A stretch of DNA of 64,000 bases from Aquila chrysaetos chrysaetos (Eukaryota > Chordata > Aves > Accipitriformes > Accipitridae): assembly GCF_900496995.4 (NCBI RefSeq), contig NW_024470326.1, positions 372,001-436,000 of the forward strand, in the 5' to 3' direction. Made by a program: the position numbers and the translations under genes. This document shows, piece by piece, positions 54,146 to 64,000 of the stretch; position 1 is the first letter of the stretch; every line of letters begins with the position of its first letter. The notes below the pieces were generated by a model that was given only the letters and a program-made list of their open reading frames with translations, was not told where the DNA came from and made no database searches.

Positions 54146-56689
54146 GTGTCTCTGTGCTTCTCATGGAACATTCAGAAACACCAAGATGCTATGGGACAGA
54201 CCTGCATACTGGAGGGCAGCTCACAGCTTGGAAGGTCACCCCAAGAAAATAGCAAGTGCCCTGATGATGGTATCTCAGGAAGGGAGAGTCAGCTCATTTC
54301 CTAGGGAATGACACAGGCTGCATTGCCCACAGCCCCAGAGCTTGGAGGAGAGCTTGGACACCTGTAAGCTTGTTCCCAGGACACAGCTGCATGGGAGGAC
54401 CCACAAGATGAGTGTGTCACCTGCAGTTGCAAACTCCCACCCCAGAGAACAGACAGCAGAAACAAGTAACATAGCAATAACACAGAAGTGGAGATCAAGG
54501 AAAAAAGCAGTGATTGACTGGCTCAGAGAGGCAGAGGCAGCAGGAAGCCTCAGGAAGTTACCCTTACCCAGCTGTAAATGCCACCTCCCAGACCAATATA
54601 GCCAGGCAGTTGTTCTCAGTCCCTGTGCTCTACTTCAGGAGGCTCCTGTCAGACTACTGATCCCTCGGAGTTACAGCTCGAGTCTCAGTGAGCTGTTCAA
54701 GCATGACAGCTCCTTTTCCATTTGTCCTGAAAATTCCCCAAGAGTAGGAAACAGAAAACACAAACTCAGGAAAGGTCCTTATTTTTATAGCAATCCCTGC
54801 TTTGAGCTTCCCCTTGAAAAGTGCCCTCAGAAATGTCCTGGGGATGATGGAGCTGTGAGCAGCCCTGACCCACACAGCACCCTCTTGTCAGCTGCAGGAC
54901 CCTGCCCTGCTGCGAGTTGCTTCTTCCACCCACAGCTTCTCCCCACTCTGCTGTTGGAGCTCCCCAGGCAGGCTGAGTACTTACCTGACCAGCGGCAGAG
55001 CCCCTGCCCCAGCACACAGCCCCCTGGGGTGCAGGGACCCTGCTCAGCAGGACAGCCCTGGGCACCCCTGGCTGCACACCCAGCTTCACACTCCGCAGCC
55101 ATCCCCGGGTGAAGGCAGCTGACATGCCCTGTCCCTCTGAGGGTGCAGCAGGGAACCTCTGCTCCAAAGCGCGTCCTTTTTCTCTACTGCACAAACTGTG
55201 AGAGTCCTCCTGACAGATCCCATAGGCTGTGGGATGTGCCAGCTTTAGGAGGTCATTCCAGGAATTGCCCTGCAGCAGACACTTACCCTGTGAAGGGCTG
55301 TGAAGATTTTTCTCCAGGTCAGCTCCTCTCTCCTCCACCCCAGACTGCCTTTAACCTCTCTCTGCCTCACTCCTCTCCCCTCGGTGCCTGCAGGCAGTGC
55401 CCTCAGCCCTGCTGCGCTTTGCAGAGGAGCTGCTCCTGGGCAGAGCTGTCTCTCTGAAATGCTGCCTGCTTGCCAGGAGCTCCCTCCACCCCAGGAGCCC
55501 AGCCCAGCTCAGCAGCAGAGGACCAGCCCAAGGCAGCACTTTCTCTGCCCCCTCTGGGCTCCCTCCTGGTGTCCCTGGGGCTCAGGGGAACCTGCTGGGA
55601 AACAGGCTGAAGCAATCACTGTGTTGCTTCCCTCAGCTAGGGAGAGACACTTCTTTCCTGAAATAAAATTCTCCTCTCGGAGACAAACTTCCATCTACAT
55701 GCCACGTTTTTTGGTCATATTGTTAGACAGGATCCCCAGAGAGAGGCAGGCAGGGATCTCCTTTACCCCTGCTGAGGGAAGGCATCCATGGGTCAATGGA
55801 GGCAATCTCATCCTGCCTTTCTACTCATGGCATTTGAAGGAGGCTCAGCTGCCCTCCCATGCACACCACAAAGCCACAGGAGGTGGGATTCCTCTTGCCT
55901 CAGTTCAGGTGTGAGCAAAAATAGACACCTGCATGTGAGCTCCTTGCCTCAGCTCCCATCTGAATTAAGGAGAGCAAAGGCAGGAGTCAGGTGTTCAGAT
56001 GCAAATCCCTGGTTGACATTTGAACGGCCAGAGGTGGTCCAAGATACATGTAGGTAACAGCAACCTGTAACAGAGAAGTTCATAGAGACAGGGCAACAAC
56101 TTGGGAATCATGCATGAGGCCTGGTGGGAAATTCCTTTGGCCAAGTGACATGGCAGCTTATGCCCAACTAAAGGCAAAAGAACCTTTTCCTACTCCTATC
56201 TTCATGGCACTTGACACAGGTATTCATATGAACGAATGCAGTCATGCTACCATAGCAACGAGAGCTGCGTCTCTCTCTTTTCCATCAGCTGAATTTTACT
56301 GTACCACCACTGACTGTAATGGCATGTGTCCCCAGGTCGTCCCCACGCTGCCTAACAGAATTCAGGGCACGTACTCTGTTTCATGTCCAAATCCAGGGCC
56401 ACAGAGCTACACGAGATGCCAGGCTGGCAGGGACCTCACAGGAGCTGCAGGAAAGCAATTCCCATTCAGGGTGGGTGCGTTCATAGACTGTCCCAGACGG
56501 CATCACAGCGAGTGCGATTTGGTGCCTGTTGCCATACACTAAAGCCATCAGTCAGAGGCATCAGTACGTCAGATGCCATCATGAGGCAAGGTCTGCTCCT
56601 TCTCCACCCAAGGCTGCAGGCATTGCTAATGAACCAGGAAAGCATGTCACACATGGGTGTTTACTCACTCCCTTGATGATCCAGTCAAT
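54146..56689. other. Unassigned arm sequence
   Basis: Mirror of 35000-37595, no gene recognised. The equivalent of the OR-upstream splice acceptor is changed here: the CAG reads CTG on the minus strand near 54455. Confidence 0.4.
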
Positions 56690-57075
56690 GAAAAGACCAA
56701 GAATTTTCAGAGTGTGCCTGGATACATCTTGTCTTCAAGGACATCATCCTCCAAGCACAGCAATGGTCCATGTCAAAACTCGGTGGAAGCTCAAAAAAGG
56801 GATTTCAAGGGCAGCCAAGATGAACTTTTGGTACTTCAGGAACTGTTACAGAAGCAAAAGAGATAAGGTAGGACCAATGCTGAAATGAGGAAAGAGTAGC
56901 TCTAGATAGATCTGAGGTACTCTACGTCACAGCCTCGTTTATACCAGCAAGGTCTCCCAGGCCTTTGAGCTGTGAGGCAGGACTCTGGAGGGAGAACAAC
57001 CAGCAGTGGATGGGGGATCAAGTGCGGGGTTACTCAAGCAAACTACACCCTTACCAGTCCATGGGAACCATAGGG
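56690..57075 (+). mobile_element. CR1 LINE ORF2 fragment, right-arm copy
   Basis: VHVKTRWKLKKG, then FRNCYRSKRDKVGPML (56760-56885), and a following part with SQAFEL and EGEQPAVDG in other frames belong to the CR1 linker region. Confidence 0.65.
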
Positions 57076-58164
57076 GCTGCATCCAAGGGTGCTGAGAGAG
57101 TGATTTTTGTTCTCGAGGAGGTGCTGGTCTGGTATGACCCAGTAAGAAAGGAACTCGGACACGGTGAGCTGCATTCTAAAATTATGTTCATCATCGTTAA
57201 CACTATAAGGAGAGGAATCATGCAGATCATCTTAGGCCCCTTTAGATGGTGAGAACCCCAGGTGGTGTAGCATTGAACAGGCCTTCTACCTGAATGCAGC
57301 AAAAGCATGCAGACCCCATCCATAGAAAGACAGTCTCCTCTTTTGGTCATCCAAGCTACTATAGATTTTCTTACAAGGAACACTCTACTCATCGTCTCAA
57401 CAGTCAAACAGAAATGATGTTTTCATGAGAATGTTTTGCTGCACGGTTAGATACAGGCAAGGCCACGCAGGAGGCATGATGTCCCAGTACAGAGTGGGAC
57501 CTGCCTGCAGGCTCTTGTGTGATAATATGCTGCTGAGGTTGTCCTGCGGCCAAGGGATCTGTGCAGCATAACACAGGTTTGATGGCCGTGCTGGACGTGC
57601 AGCAGGGTGCAGCGCAGCCCTAAGAACTTGATGTTCAATCTTTTGCTGGTCAGGACCAGTGTTCAGGTTTCCCTGTGAGAAGTCTGTGCTCCACTACGCT
57701 GCCACAGCTGAGATGCCGTGGCCCTAATGTGCACTGCCAGGAGGAGCTGGAGACGCGTGGCTTGTCACAGAACTGTGATGGTTTTGGATGAAATGAGACG
57801 TGGTGGGACAGCTTGCTGAGCTGTGGTGCTGCAATGGAGGGCTACAGGCTCTGCCCAGGGAGCAGCAGGGAGGATGAGGACTATGTCCCCCTGTATGAAG
57901 GGGAAGCTTGGATTTGTGGGGGTCCTCTATGTGACAGACAACAGGTTGGGTTAGCTTTTGTCATTTAGGATGAGAGCAGGAGTCAGCAGGAGTGACCTGG
58001 TGTTTGCAGTTACAAACTGCTTGCTCAGGGAGAGGAAACAGAAAAGGTCTTTTGTCAGCAGCCCCAGGAAGTCTCCAGGTTCATGAGCAGGTTCCTGTGG
58101 TGAACAACTTTAAGTGCCCTGGCATTCCCTGGCAAGGCAAAGCAACAGGGTGCCAACAGCCTGA
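57076..58164. other. Unassigned arm sequence
   Basis: Mirror of 33491-34589; no gene or known repeat recognised. Confidence 0.35.
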
Positions 58165-59320
58165 AGTTGGCTGTTGGGACAACTTCTTCAGCCAGCTGCC
58201 AGGTGGGCCACCAAGGGTGATTCTCACCTGGACCTGATCCTGGCCAACAAGGAACAGCTGGTTAGGGATGCAATGATATTCAGTGTCAGTCTTGGCTGTC
58301 ATGGCCATGAATTAGGGGTTATCACTCACTAAAGGGCAGTGAGTAAGGCCAGCAGGAGAGCACAGACCTGGGACTCCAGAGGAGAAGACTTGGACAAACT
58401 CAGGAGGCTGAGACAAGTGGTGCCATGGGAAGGAGCTCTGAAGAGTGAAGGAGCATGGGAAATCTGATAGGCCTTACAGGACAGCCTCTTCCAAGCACAG
58501 GAATGATCTCCCCAAATACCCTTGAAGAGAAGCAACCATCTCCGAGGCTGCTTGTGTGAACTGACTGAGCTCCAGGGCAAGAAGGCAGCAGGCAGGAGGT
58601 GGAAGCAGGGAAAGCTGCAGACAGAATGTCGAAACCTTGTCCCAGGATGTAGGGATGATGCCAAAGCCAAAGGTCCCATTGTCTTGAGAGATGCAGGGCA
58701 GGATAGAGGCAGCAAGATGAGCTGATACTGGTTCATTAACAGTAAAAGAATAGACAGGGATCATGTGGGCCTGCTGCTGAGCTCCCTAAGTGTAGGAGCA
58801 GGTAAGGCTGAGGAACTTAATGACTTCTTTGGCTGTGACTTCTGCCAGGCCTTTGTGACTGGCAACAGGACCCTGGAGGAAAGCAACCAGCAGTAAGTGG
58901 GGATCAAGTCAGAGGTTACTTGAGCAATGTCAGCCTTGAACAGCCCCTGGGAGCAGAGGGGAATCATCCAAGGCTGGAGAGGGAGCAAGCCAATTTTGTA
59001 GCGAGGCTCACTCTGCATCACTTTTGACAGATCATGGAGATCAGGACAAGTGCTTGATGGCTTCCAAAAAGTTGACAGCTCTCTTCCAACACAGGCCAGA
59101 GGATGACCAGGGGAACAAAAGGCTGTTTGACCTCATATTGTAGAGCAGTGTGTCCCTGAGCATGTCCTCCTGGATGATATTTCTGGGAAGATGTAGGGTG
59201 ACTGGGCATGGCCAGCATGGATTTATCCAGGGTGGACCATGAGAGACCAACCTCATGGCTTTCCAGGATGAAAGGACTGGATTTCTGGATGAGGGTGGAT
59301 GATCAGTGGGTGTCTTTTAT
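58165..59320 (+). mobile_element. CR1 LINE ORF2 fragment, right-arm copy
   Basis: Plus-strand mirror of 32330-33490: ANKEQLVRD-like block near 58245, CRDDAKAKGP near 58651, and a HGFIQGGP-like block near 59215. Confidence 0.78.
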
Positions 59321-59750
59321 TATATTATTGCATACAGGACATCTGGAAGGATGGAGGGAGGAAGGAGGATCGATGGATGGATGGAGGAAGAGATGGGCGG
59401 AACTGAGATTGATGGTTCAGCCTCAGAGGGTCATGAAATATTGGTCCCGCTCTGCCTGGAGGCCTGTAAGAAGTGGGCACTGCAGACGTTTGCATCTTGA
59501 CTGCGTGCCTCAGCCTGGGAGATGGGGCTTCCCCCTGCTGCGGGTGGCTCTGCCAGGCCAGCCACATGGGTGTAGGTGGTGCAGACTCTACTTGAAGACA
59601 TTCCTGTAACCCAGCATACATTGGGATGAATGCAGAATTGGCTATTCAAAATCAAGCATTTCATTCACTTAGGTCTCTTTGCTTTGACATCTTCGCACTT
59701 TGACCACACTCCTGAAATGTCTCTAATTCACCACAGAAAAATTGAAGCCT
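59321..59750. other. Unassigned sequence with a GGATGGA-like simple repeat
   Basis: Simple repeat of ATGGATGG/GGAGG type at about 59348-59395, the mirror of 32262-32310. Otherwise nothing recognised. Confidence 0.5.
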
Positions 59751-60330
59751 TGTATTGGGTCTGGCTGAGATGGAGTTAATTCTCCCCATAGCAGCCCTCG
59801 TAGTGCTGTGCTCTGCACTGGTAGCTAGAAAGGTGTTGATAACACACCAGTGTTTTTGGCTACTGCTGAGCAGCGCTGGCACAGCATCAAGGCTGTCTCC
59901 CCAACATTTTTGCCCCCCTCCACGGCAGGCTGGGGCTGGGCAAGATCTTGGGAGGGGACATAAGCCAGGACAGCTGACCTAAACTAACCAACAGATATTC
60001 CATACCATATGACGTTAGCTCAGCTATAAAAGCTGAGTAAAGGGAGATGGAAGGGGAGCATTTTCGTCTTCTGGAGCAACCACTACACGTACTGAAGCCC
60101 TGCTTCCCAGGAAGTGGCTAGACATTGCCTGCTGATGGGAAGTAGAGAATAACATCATTTGATTTTCTTTGCTTTTCGCACATGACCTTCGCTGTCACTT
60201 TATTAAACTGTCCTTATCTTGACCCACGAGGCCTTTTGTTATATTTTCTCTCCCCTGCCCAGCTGAGGAGGGGGAGGGATAGAGTGGCTTTGGTGGGCAG
60301 CTGGCACCCAGCCAGGGTCAGCCTACCACA
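59751..60330 (+). mobile_element. Solo LTR, ERVL-like, right-arm copy
   Basis: Starts TGTATTGGGTCTGGCTGAGA and ends CAGCCTACCACA, flanked by AGCCT (59746-59750) and AGACT (60331-60335), the same imperfect duplication as in the left arm. TATA box in CAGCTATAAAAGCTG near 60020-60034. Confidence 0.88.
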
Positions 60331-62809
60331 AGACTAAAGGCAAATTATGCCCAGACATGGCTCCTCGGGGTGTTTTGCATGCTAATGAGCCCTCTGGTGC
60401 CGAGTTCCTGAACTGCAGCTCCTTAGAGACTGACCAAGCCTCTACAGAAGTCCAAGTCAGAAGCAAACCTCCAGGTTTGTGAGGGTTTTAGCAGGCCCTG
60501 CTGAAGTCCGTCACTGAAGAGACCATGCAGGGAATGAGCAGACAAAGTTCCTGTCCCTGGGGGCTGGTGAAGCAGGAAGTTGGAGGCACTGGGTACAGGA
60601 GGAAATTTACAAGTGGCAGTCACTGTGAAAGCCCTTGATGTGCTTCAGCAAGCTGGATGGCCAAGCCCTGACCCCCATCCCCTGGGGAGGGGGCACCATT
60701 TCCTCTTGGGATGCTCAGGGCTCTTCCTGGGGGCAATGTGAAATGGGAGTGTGTGATGCTGCCAGGCACAGGTCACCAGTACAACACCTTGCAGGTTCTG
60801 TGGAGGGTGGGTGAAGAGGCAACACAGCACTGGAGCTGTAAGGACCTCATGTCCTCTAGTGGGGCTCAGTTGAAGAGACAGAAGCCATAGCCATGAGAAC
60901 AAGGGTCTCTGCTCTGTTGGGGTGTCAAAGGCCCACCAAGGCCCTTGGCCATCTCCACCACAGCTACACTGTCCTGTGCCTGTGCCTGCTTCCTTGCTTC
61001 CAACACCAAGCTGTGGTTTTCTGAGGATTTGCCAATGCCTGTGAGCTCCCCACAAGTCATCCCTTTTCTTTTAAAGCCTTACTAATGCTCATTTACACCC
61101 AAGATTTCCAAGGCCCAGACTTGCTAGAATCCTCTATTGAGCACCACAACCCAGCACTGAACTGCACATCCTCCTTCTTCTGCTGTTGCCTCAAATTACA
61201 AACTCAACCTGTTTCACTTCAGCATGACGCCCGCCCCGATATTTCAAGTCTTTTCCCTGCCTTTAACTCACTCACTGATACACCTACATGGCTCTCTCTG
61301 TGCACACTACATGGAAATGTCGATATCAGCCCTCATTTTCCCAGGAGGGGCCTGTGTTCCTGCCATCTTCCCAGGACAATCCTCTTCCTCAACCTCCACA
61401 CACAGACATCAACTGCCTTCCATTCCTGGTTTCAGACATGGTTGTAAGGATTTGCTAAAGCCATTAGCAATACCCTTGGTTTCTCATTAACATTCCTCAA
61501 CCCTCTCTCGCAGACCTACACATGGCCAATCGCTGATGCTCAGCACCGACTCACTCTTCGGAAGAGGTCTTGAGCATTTTGGATCTTCCTGGTGCTTTTT
61601 ATAAGCTTCCTCGCTCCCTCCAGAGCTCATGACGAGCTTTCTTGGCCATAACAGGGCCTTGATGACCACCTGTTATGAAATGGTTGTCTTTTTATGATCG
61701 TCTGTGCAGAAAGAGTAGTCACACAAAAGTACCAAATCTATTGAAATGGGTGCTGAGTGAAGTGTCAGTAAGGACCAGGTGAGCCACCCCCATGCCTGTG
61801 GCTTCCTGGAAAGGCATCTGTCCTGAGAATCAGATCCAACCTCTGCCACTCTCTGGAGAGGAAAACCAGCAGTGTCCAGGCCACCTGGGGAACATAAAGG
61901 GCAACCTTTTGCAAGACCACCCTTCATCTGAAGTGCTTTGGATGTGTCCTTGAGGATGGGCTATCATGCCTTATATGGCAGACACTGATTCCGCTGCCAT
62001 TACCCAGACGCTGACACAGATGTAGACTGCTACGTTGCAGATATTTACATTTAGGCAGGTTAATGCTTTTTGGGGTAGATACTGAGACTCCTAGGGAAAT
62101 CACACAAACACATGAAGGATTATTGAAGGACCACATGGCCCACATGGCATCCATCATAACCCCCATGACCTTCCCCCCAGGCAACTCCTCAGCCAGTCAT
62201 GTCACAGCCTGTCCCAATGCATGAGGTTATTCTGACCCAGTGCAAACCTTGTCCCCTTTGCCTTGTAAAACTTCTGGAGGTTTCTTTGGCCAAGTCCACA
62301 AGTGTCTCAAGGTCCCTCTGGGCTGAAAATATACCACCTCCACATTTAAGGTCTGTGGGCCACTGCCTCAGGCAGTGGATGAATATGGAGAATTACAGGA
62401 CACTGCAGGTAATGAAAGAGAATGATGCGCTTCATGGAGTTGCCTACCAAGGTGGAAAATGCCACAGGAACCCTCTCAAAAACACCAGAAGAGGGTACAA
62501 AGCAAGTAATGCATGGCCAAAGGGGAAAAGATTAACAGGGTAGTCTGTTCTTTTTCGATGGTGTTATGATAGTAAAACAGGAGCACTTGTAGTTTCAGGG
62601 AAGTAAAATGGAAGCAAAGAATGTGGTCAGGGCTGTTTGGGGTCACCTGCAAAGCAGCCCAGCACCTGATGTGAATGACTTCTGTGGCCAGGGACAACCT
62701 GAGAGCTTTCCCTCATTTGAAGACATGAAGGGGAAGGAAGGACAGCATCATTCATTCACTCTGGAAGGGACCTTGGCAGGTGTCTTGACCAACCTCCTGC
62801 ACAAAGCTG
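60331..62809. other. Unassigned arm sequence without a gene
   Basis: Mirror of 28871-31333. Open frames are shared with the left arm but without a recognised domain. Confidence 0.45.
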
Positions 62810-63567
62810 CGTCAGACAAGGTTATTCAGGTCTTTATCTAAACATCTTTTCATCAGGTTCAAGGATCAAGCCTTCACATATTCTCTGGGAAACAGCTTCC
62901 AGCGCTTCACTATCCTCGTGTTGGAAAAGTTTCTCCCTGTATGTGCCCTGACCCTCTCTTTTTCCAGCCCATTGCCTCTTGTCTTTGTGTCTTGTACCAC
63001 AGACATAAGCCTGACTCAGCCTTACTAGGACCAGTGCCATGCTGCTGCATGTTCCCCCACGACCTTCCTTTCTCCCAGCTGAACAAGCCCAGCTCTTTTA
63101 GCTTCTTCTCACACGACAAGTGCTTCAGCCCTGATCACCTTGGTGGCCCTCATCTGACCTGGCTCCGGTTTGCCAATGTCTCTTTGGCACTACAGGGGGC
63201 TCAAAACCTCGGGAATTAGTCTGGATATGATGTAAAATGTTCTGAGGAGACAGCGATAATCAATTCCATTGGCTGTGCTCCTGCTCATGCAGCCCTTGAT
63301 TCTGTTGGTCGTCTTTGCTGCTGGTTCATCTTTTGCCTCCTGGCACCCAAGGACCACCAGAGCCTTTCCCACAGAGCTGCTACCCAGCCATGCAGCCCCT
63401 TGCCTCTCTCATTGCAGGGGCTTGGTCTGCTTTAGGGGCAGGACTTTGGATTTGTCCTTATTGGATAGCATGCAGTTCTCTTTTGGCCCATCCCTCCAGC
63501 ATGCCTAAGTCCTTTGGGAAGGCAGCTCTGCCTTCCAGTGCAGTGTCTGCTCTCCTCAGTGTGATGG
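62810..63567 (-). mobile_element. CR1 LINE fragment, right-arm copy
   Basis: Mirror of 28108-28870 with very few differences; minus-strand frame carries KKLKELGLFSWEKG. Confidence 0.8.
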
Positions 63568-63887
63568 TGTTCTGGTTTGGCTGGGATAGATTTCTTCTTC
63601 CTAGCAGCGGGTACAGTGTTATGTTTTGGGTTCAGTATGAGAAGAATGTTGGTAAGACTGATGTTTTCAGCTGTTGCTAAGTAGTGTTTAGGCTAACGTC
63701 AAGGATTTTTCAGCTTCTGATGCCCAGCCAGGAAGAAGGCTGGAGTGGCACAAGAAGTTGGGAGGGCACACAGCCAGGGCAGCTGACCCAAACTGGCCAA
63801 AGGGTTATTCCATACCATGTGACATCATGTCTAGCATATAAACTGGGGGGAGTTGGCCTGGGTGGGTGTTACGGATGCACGACTAAC
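63568..63887 (+). mobile_element. ERVL-like LTR U3 fragment, truncated at arm edge
   Basis: Starts TGTTCTGGTTTGGCTGGGAT, TATAAA at 63837-63842, and stops with the arm at 63887. Confidence 0.8.
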
Positions 63888-64000
63888 CAAATCCAACAGG
63901 TGTTTAAAATTTAGGTTTATTCTTCAGCAGAAGTTGGTTACAAGTCCGGTAACATTTTATAAAACCACAGGCTCAATGATGTAAAGAGATTTAGTACTAC
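63888..64000. other. Flank beyond the right arm
   Basis: Unlike the sequence left of 27788. GGTTTATTC (AATAAA on minus) might belong to another LTR, but the piece is too short to tell. Confidence 0.3.

Larger units (their letters stand above)
54146..63887 (-). repeat. Inverted repeat, right arm
   Basis: Reverse complement of 27788-37595. Between 58165 and 63887 matches are nearly perfect (the 135-codon frames at 58329-58736 and 32913-33320 translate identically). From 54146 to about 57500 there are clearly more substitutions and indels. Confidence 0.95.

Noticed and set aside
53427-54311. Open frames running through the gap
   Set aside because: They consist mostly of N and are artefacts.
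27788-63887. Reading the inverted repeat as proof of a sex-chromosome palindrome
   Set aside because: The window gives no linkage information, and the gap at the inner edge leaves assembly error possible.

Overview
The window looks like bird genomic DNA from a repeat-rich olfactory-receptor (OR) region. The reasons are the many fragments of the avian CR1 LINE, OR genes of the avian-expanded OR14-like type, and several classes of avian-type endogenous retrovirus (ERV) and solo LTR. Species and chromosome cannot be told from the sequence. Only one protein-coding gene appears intact, a 311-residue OR at 21321-22256. Two further ORs are broken (16805-17412 minus, 38366-39328 plus). Everything else recognisable is repeat, ERV remnant or unassigned non-coding sequence. 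LAYOUT. 1-4834: first copy of a direct duplication, made of CR1 pieces and LTRs. It carries a solo LTR (852-1790) whose promoter holds six and a half 49-bp repeats with CCAAT boxes and heat-shock-element motifs. 4835-13569: a roughly 8.7-kb GC-rich minisatellite with a 32-bp unit. 13570-16747: a minus-strand class II (betaretrovirus-like) ERV remnant with LTR, tRNA-Trp-type primer site, gag, a -1 frameshift site and a dUTPase-protease. 16805-22471: OR pseudogene, CR1, the 3' end of a second ERV, then the intact OR. 23143-27355: plus-strand gammaretrovirus-like pol-env remnant split by a nested solo LTR. 27788-37595 and 54146-63887: the two arms of an inverted repeat of about 9.8 kb. 38366-44110: OR pseudogene and older, diverged relatives of the arm sequence. 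44248-49494: second copy of the direct duplication. 49495-51752: second minisatellite array, interrupted by an alpharetrovirus-like solo LTR. 51753-53645: an env-LTR-primer site-gag junction. 53646-54145: a 500-N assembly gap at the inner edge of the inverted repeat. RELATIONSHIPS. Several events can be ordered. The solo LTR at 31334-31900 is present in both arms but absent from a diverged third copy near 43220, so it inserted after that copy split off and before the arms duplicated. The 852-1790 LTR is in only one copy of the direct duplication. The two minisatellites share an older ~0.9-1.0-kb higher-order pattern, while the uniform 32-bp block is seen only in the first array. Boundaries of old repeats are approximate to tens of bases. 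No new gene system was found; the most notable items are the LTR with heat-shock motifs, the env-LTR-gag junction, the inverted repeat ending in a gap that may hide an OR copy, and the retained frameshift site.
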